The notes beneath the pieces were generated by a model. The model was not told the origin of the DNA. It ran no database searches and worked only from the letters and a program-made list of their open reading frames with translations. From positions 1-22,747 of the forward strand of contig JAUCBJ010001355.1 of NCBI GenBank assembly GCA_032718475.1: a stretch of DNA of 22,747 bases, written 5' to 3'. A program made the position numbers and the translations under genes. The DNA is from Nemertoderma westbladi (lineage: Eukaryota; Xenacoelomorpha; Nemertodermatida; Nemertodermatidae). Position 1 is the first letter of the stretch. Every line of letters starts with the position of its first letter. Shown piece by piece: positions 21,264 through 22,747 of the stretch.

Positions 21264-21650
21264 CAAGGAATGCCTGCTGTTCACCACTATGGGTGATCTT
21301 CCACAGTAAACCCTTCCACTCTGTTTCCCAAAGGAATGCCTGTTCACCACTATGGGTGATCTTCCACAGTAAACGCTTCCACTCTGTTTCCCAAAGGAAT
21401 GCCTGTACACCACCATGGGTGATCTTCCACAGTAAACCCTTCCACTCTGTTTCCTAAAGGAATGCCTGTACACCACCATGGGTGATCTTCCACAGTAAAC
21501 CCTTCCACTCTGTTTCCCAAAGGAATGCCTGTTCACCACTATGGGTGATCTTCCACAGTAAACGCTTCCACTCTGTTTCCCAAAGGAATGCCTGTACACC
21601 ACCATGGGTGGTCTTCCACAGTAAACCCTTCCACTCTGTTTTCAAAGTTG
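21264..21650. repeat. 63-bp minisatellite, about six units
   Basis: AATGCCTG recurs at 21269, 21335, 21398, 21461, 21524 and 21587, a 63-bp step after a first 66-bp step. Two unit types occur: one with TTCACCACTATGGGTG and one with TACACCACCATGGGTG. Because 63 is divisible by three and the unit lacks stops in several frames, 21-residue repeats appear in frames on both strands. Low complexity and simultaneous openness on both strands argue against coding. It lies in the presumed upstream intron of the POMGNT1-like gene. Confidence 0.93.
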
Positions 21651-21776
21651 CCTTGGATCCCATTTATCGATCAGTCACGATGAAATCCAGGGTTGGGGTA
21701 CAATGGAGCATGTAAAGCACTGTGCCCAAATTTACAGTGACATTTTATTAGGACAATGATACATTCGATACGGGGC

Positions 21777-21799
21777 GGGGGGGGGGGGGGGGGGGGGGG
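21777..21799 (+). repeat. 23-base poly-G tract
   Basis: A run of 23 G is preceded by CGGGGC. It reads as poly-C on the strand of the POMGNT1-like gene. Its length is unreliable in any assembly. Confidence 0.95.
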
Positions 21800-21879
21800 C
21801 ATACAGTATATTATTAATTTATAGGTAATGCACTGAGGGGGATTTGATTACGGCGAGACAAGTAGGTGGCAGATATATG

Positions 21880-21935
21880 TGTCTACTAAGTCGCACATTG
21901 GGGCTCGCCCCACTCTTCGTCGGCGACTAAATCGA
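21880..21935 (-). repeat. hairpin with GTGGGGCGAGCC core
   Basis: On the - strand AGTCGCCGACGAAGAGTGGG continues into GCGAGCCCC. The core equals the left edge of the elements at 9457 and 13839, in the opposite orientation. AGTCGC and GCGACT at the two ends, with GGGGC and GCCCC inside, allow a nested hairpin. It may be a solo terminus of the same family. Confidence 0.4.
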
Positions 21936-22747
21936 CCCATTCGTGATTTTCAATAAAGCGATACTTTATTAATTAATACGATGTGATATAAATAAATTAT
22001 ATTTAGTTATTAAATTACTTTGCCGTTTGCGCTGTACTACATTTCCCATTTCTATTTCTCATCGAATCTTTCAATTTCTTTAAATTAGGGGGGTAAATTT
22101 AAGTAATTCGTTTGTTTATTCCCTTAGATTTATTTCCACAAGCATAATTATTTTCCCTTTAGGCCTAAGTTTAATTGTTTTTTTTTTAATTAATTTTTTT
22201 TTTAATTTTTATTTTTAAATTTTATTGTCGTTTTGTATAGTTCTTTTTAGATTACGCATAACCCTCACACAAAGTTTCGCTTATCCCCTGCAATCTGTCT
22301 GTCTTCTCACTTACAGCTGGTTTATCCTTGTAGGCCTCTCTGTTCAGCTGTTTGCTATTTTATTACCTGTTACCGCAGTACCGGTACCGGTACCGGTATA
22401 GATAGATAGATAGATAGATTTATTTATATATTAGGCCTATGCAAACAATAGAAACCAATACATTAACTCAGTAAAATTATTAATGTATAGTAAGTATTGT
22501 CCAACATAACATGAAGGATAACCCCTAAAGCTTTGCAGCTTATTTCCAAGGGGGTCCAAGGGGGTACGGTACTGCTGTATTCGTATTTATTTCTTCTTAT
22601 ACATCTGTACATCACAGTATCACTGTCGACTGTGCACTGTATCCAGGTATCAGTAGGGGTACGGTACTTGACAGTCTTGGTAGGCGAGGCGGTAATTACT
22701 GTGTTTACTTCCAGTGCACAGTGTTAGGCCTGATCCCTGGATTCAGT
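21936..22747. other. AT-rich noncoding DNA with microsatellites
   Basis: No exon is recognised. ACCGGT is repeated at about 22379-22396, followed by a TAGA microsatellite to about 22420. A short GGGGGTCCAAGGGGGT duplication lies at about 22549-22566. Frames here are under 70 codons and unremarkable. Earlier exons of the POMGNT1-like gene were looked for on the - strand and not found. Confidence 0.55.
22379..22420. repeat. ACCGGT and TAGA microsatellites
   Basis: The palindromic word ACCGGT recurs three times in tandem and runs directly into about five copies of TAGA. Confidence 0.9.

Noticed and set aside
21236-21715. 21-residue repeat proteins on both strands
   Set aside because: The 63-bp unit is divisible by three and stop-poor, so several frames stay open together; there is no start context or family similarity.
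22260-22330. CT|GTAAGTGAG donor-like site on the - strand as an upstream POMGNT1 exon
   Set aside because: The preceding frame closes within about a dozen codons and shows no GT13 similarity.

Overview
The window is eukaryotic nuclear DNA, most likely from a non-arthropod marine invertebrate, possibly a deuterostome such as an echinoderm, hemichordate or cephalochordate. The evidence is a spliced Dispatched-like gene, an exon of a POMGNT1-type glycosyltransferase, AT-rich noncoding DNA, many satellites and fold-back repeats, and the recurrent words AGGCCTA and ACCGGTA. The species assignment is weak; the metazoan assignment is strong.

Layout. Positions 1-2433 are noncoding, with small tandem duplications (337-450, 514-569, 751-900) and a long palindromic MITE-like element (914-1480). 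Positions 2434-5668 hold a two-exon + strand gene for a 12-TM Dispatched/RND-family protein of 973 residues. After a small fold-back repeat (5950-6115) comes a 1.9-kb minisatellite of interleaved 17- and 18-bp units (6566-8495). Positions 9457-11364 and 13839-14204 look like two copies of one mobile-element family sharing both ends; the larger holds a 315-bp tandem repeat (9561-10880) with two CTCF-like motifs per unit. Between them lies a possible unassigned exon on the - strand (13594-13739).

Positions 14334-18060 are a 53-bp satellite organised as two tandem copies of a 1,845-bp higher-order unit. A spacer of about 160 bp separates it from about 650 bp of the same satellite in inverted orientation (18222-18870), so the whole resembles a foldback element. 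Positions 19959-20889 (- strand) are the terminal coding exon of a POMGNT1/GnT-I-like (GT13) protein whose metal-binding motif looks degenerate. Directly upstream of that exon is a 36-38-bp minisatellite whose units each carry a splice-acceptor-like sequence (20893-21180), then a 63-bp minisatellite (21264-21650) and a poly-G tract. The right end is AT-rich with microsatellites and no recognisable gene.

The two genes are convergent and separated by about 14 kb of repeats. Nothing in the sequence ties them functionally: one belongs to a family that releases lipidated Hedgehog-type ligands, the other to a family that extends O-mannosyl or N-linked glycans in the Golgi. I saw no prokaryotic features, CRISPR array, tRNA, rRNA or intact transposase. 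The many long open frames inside the satellites are by-products of stop-free repeat units.
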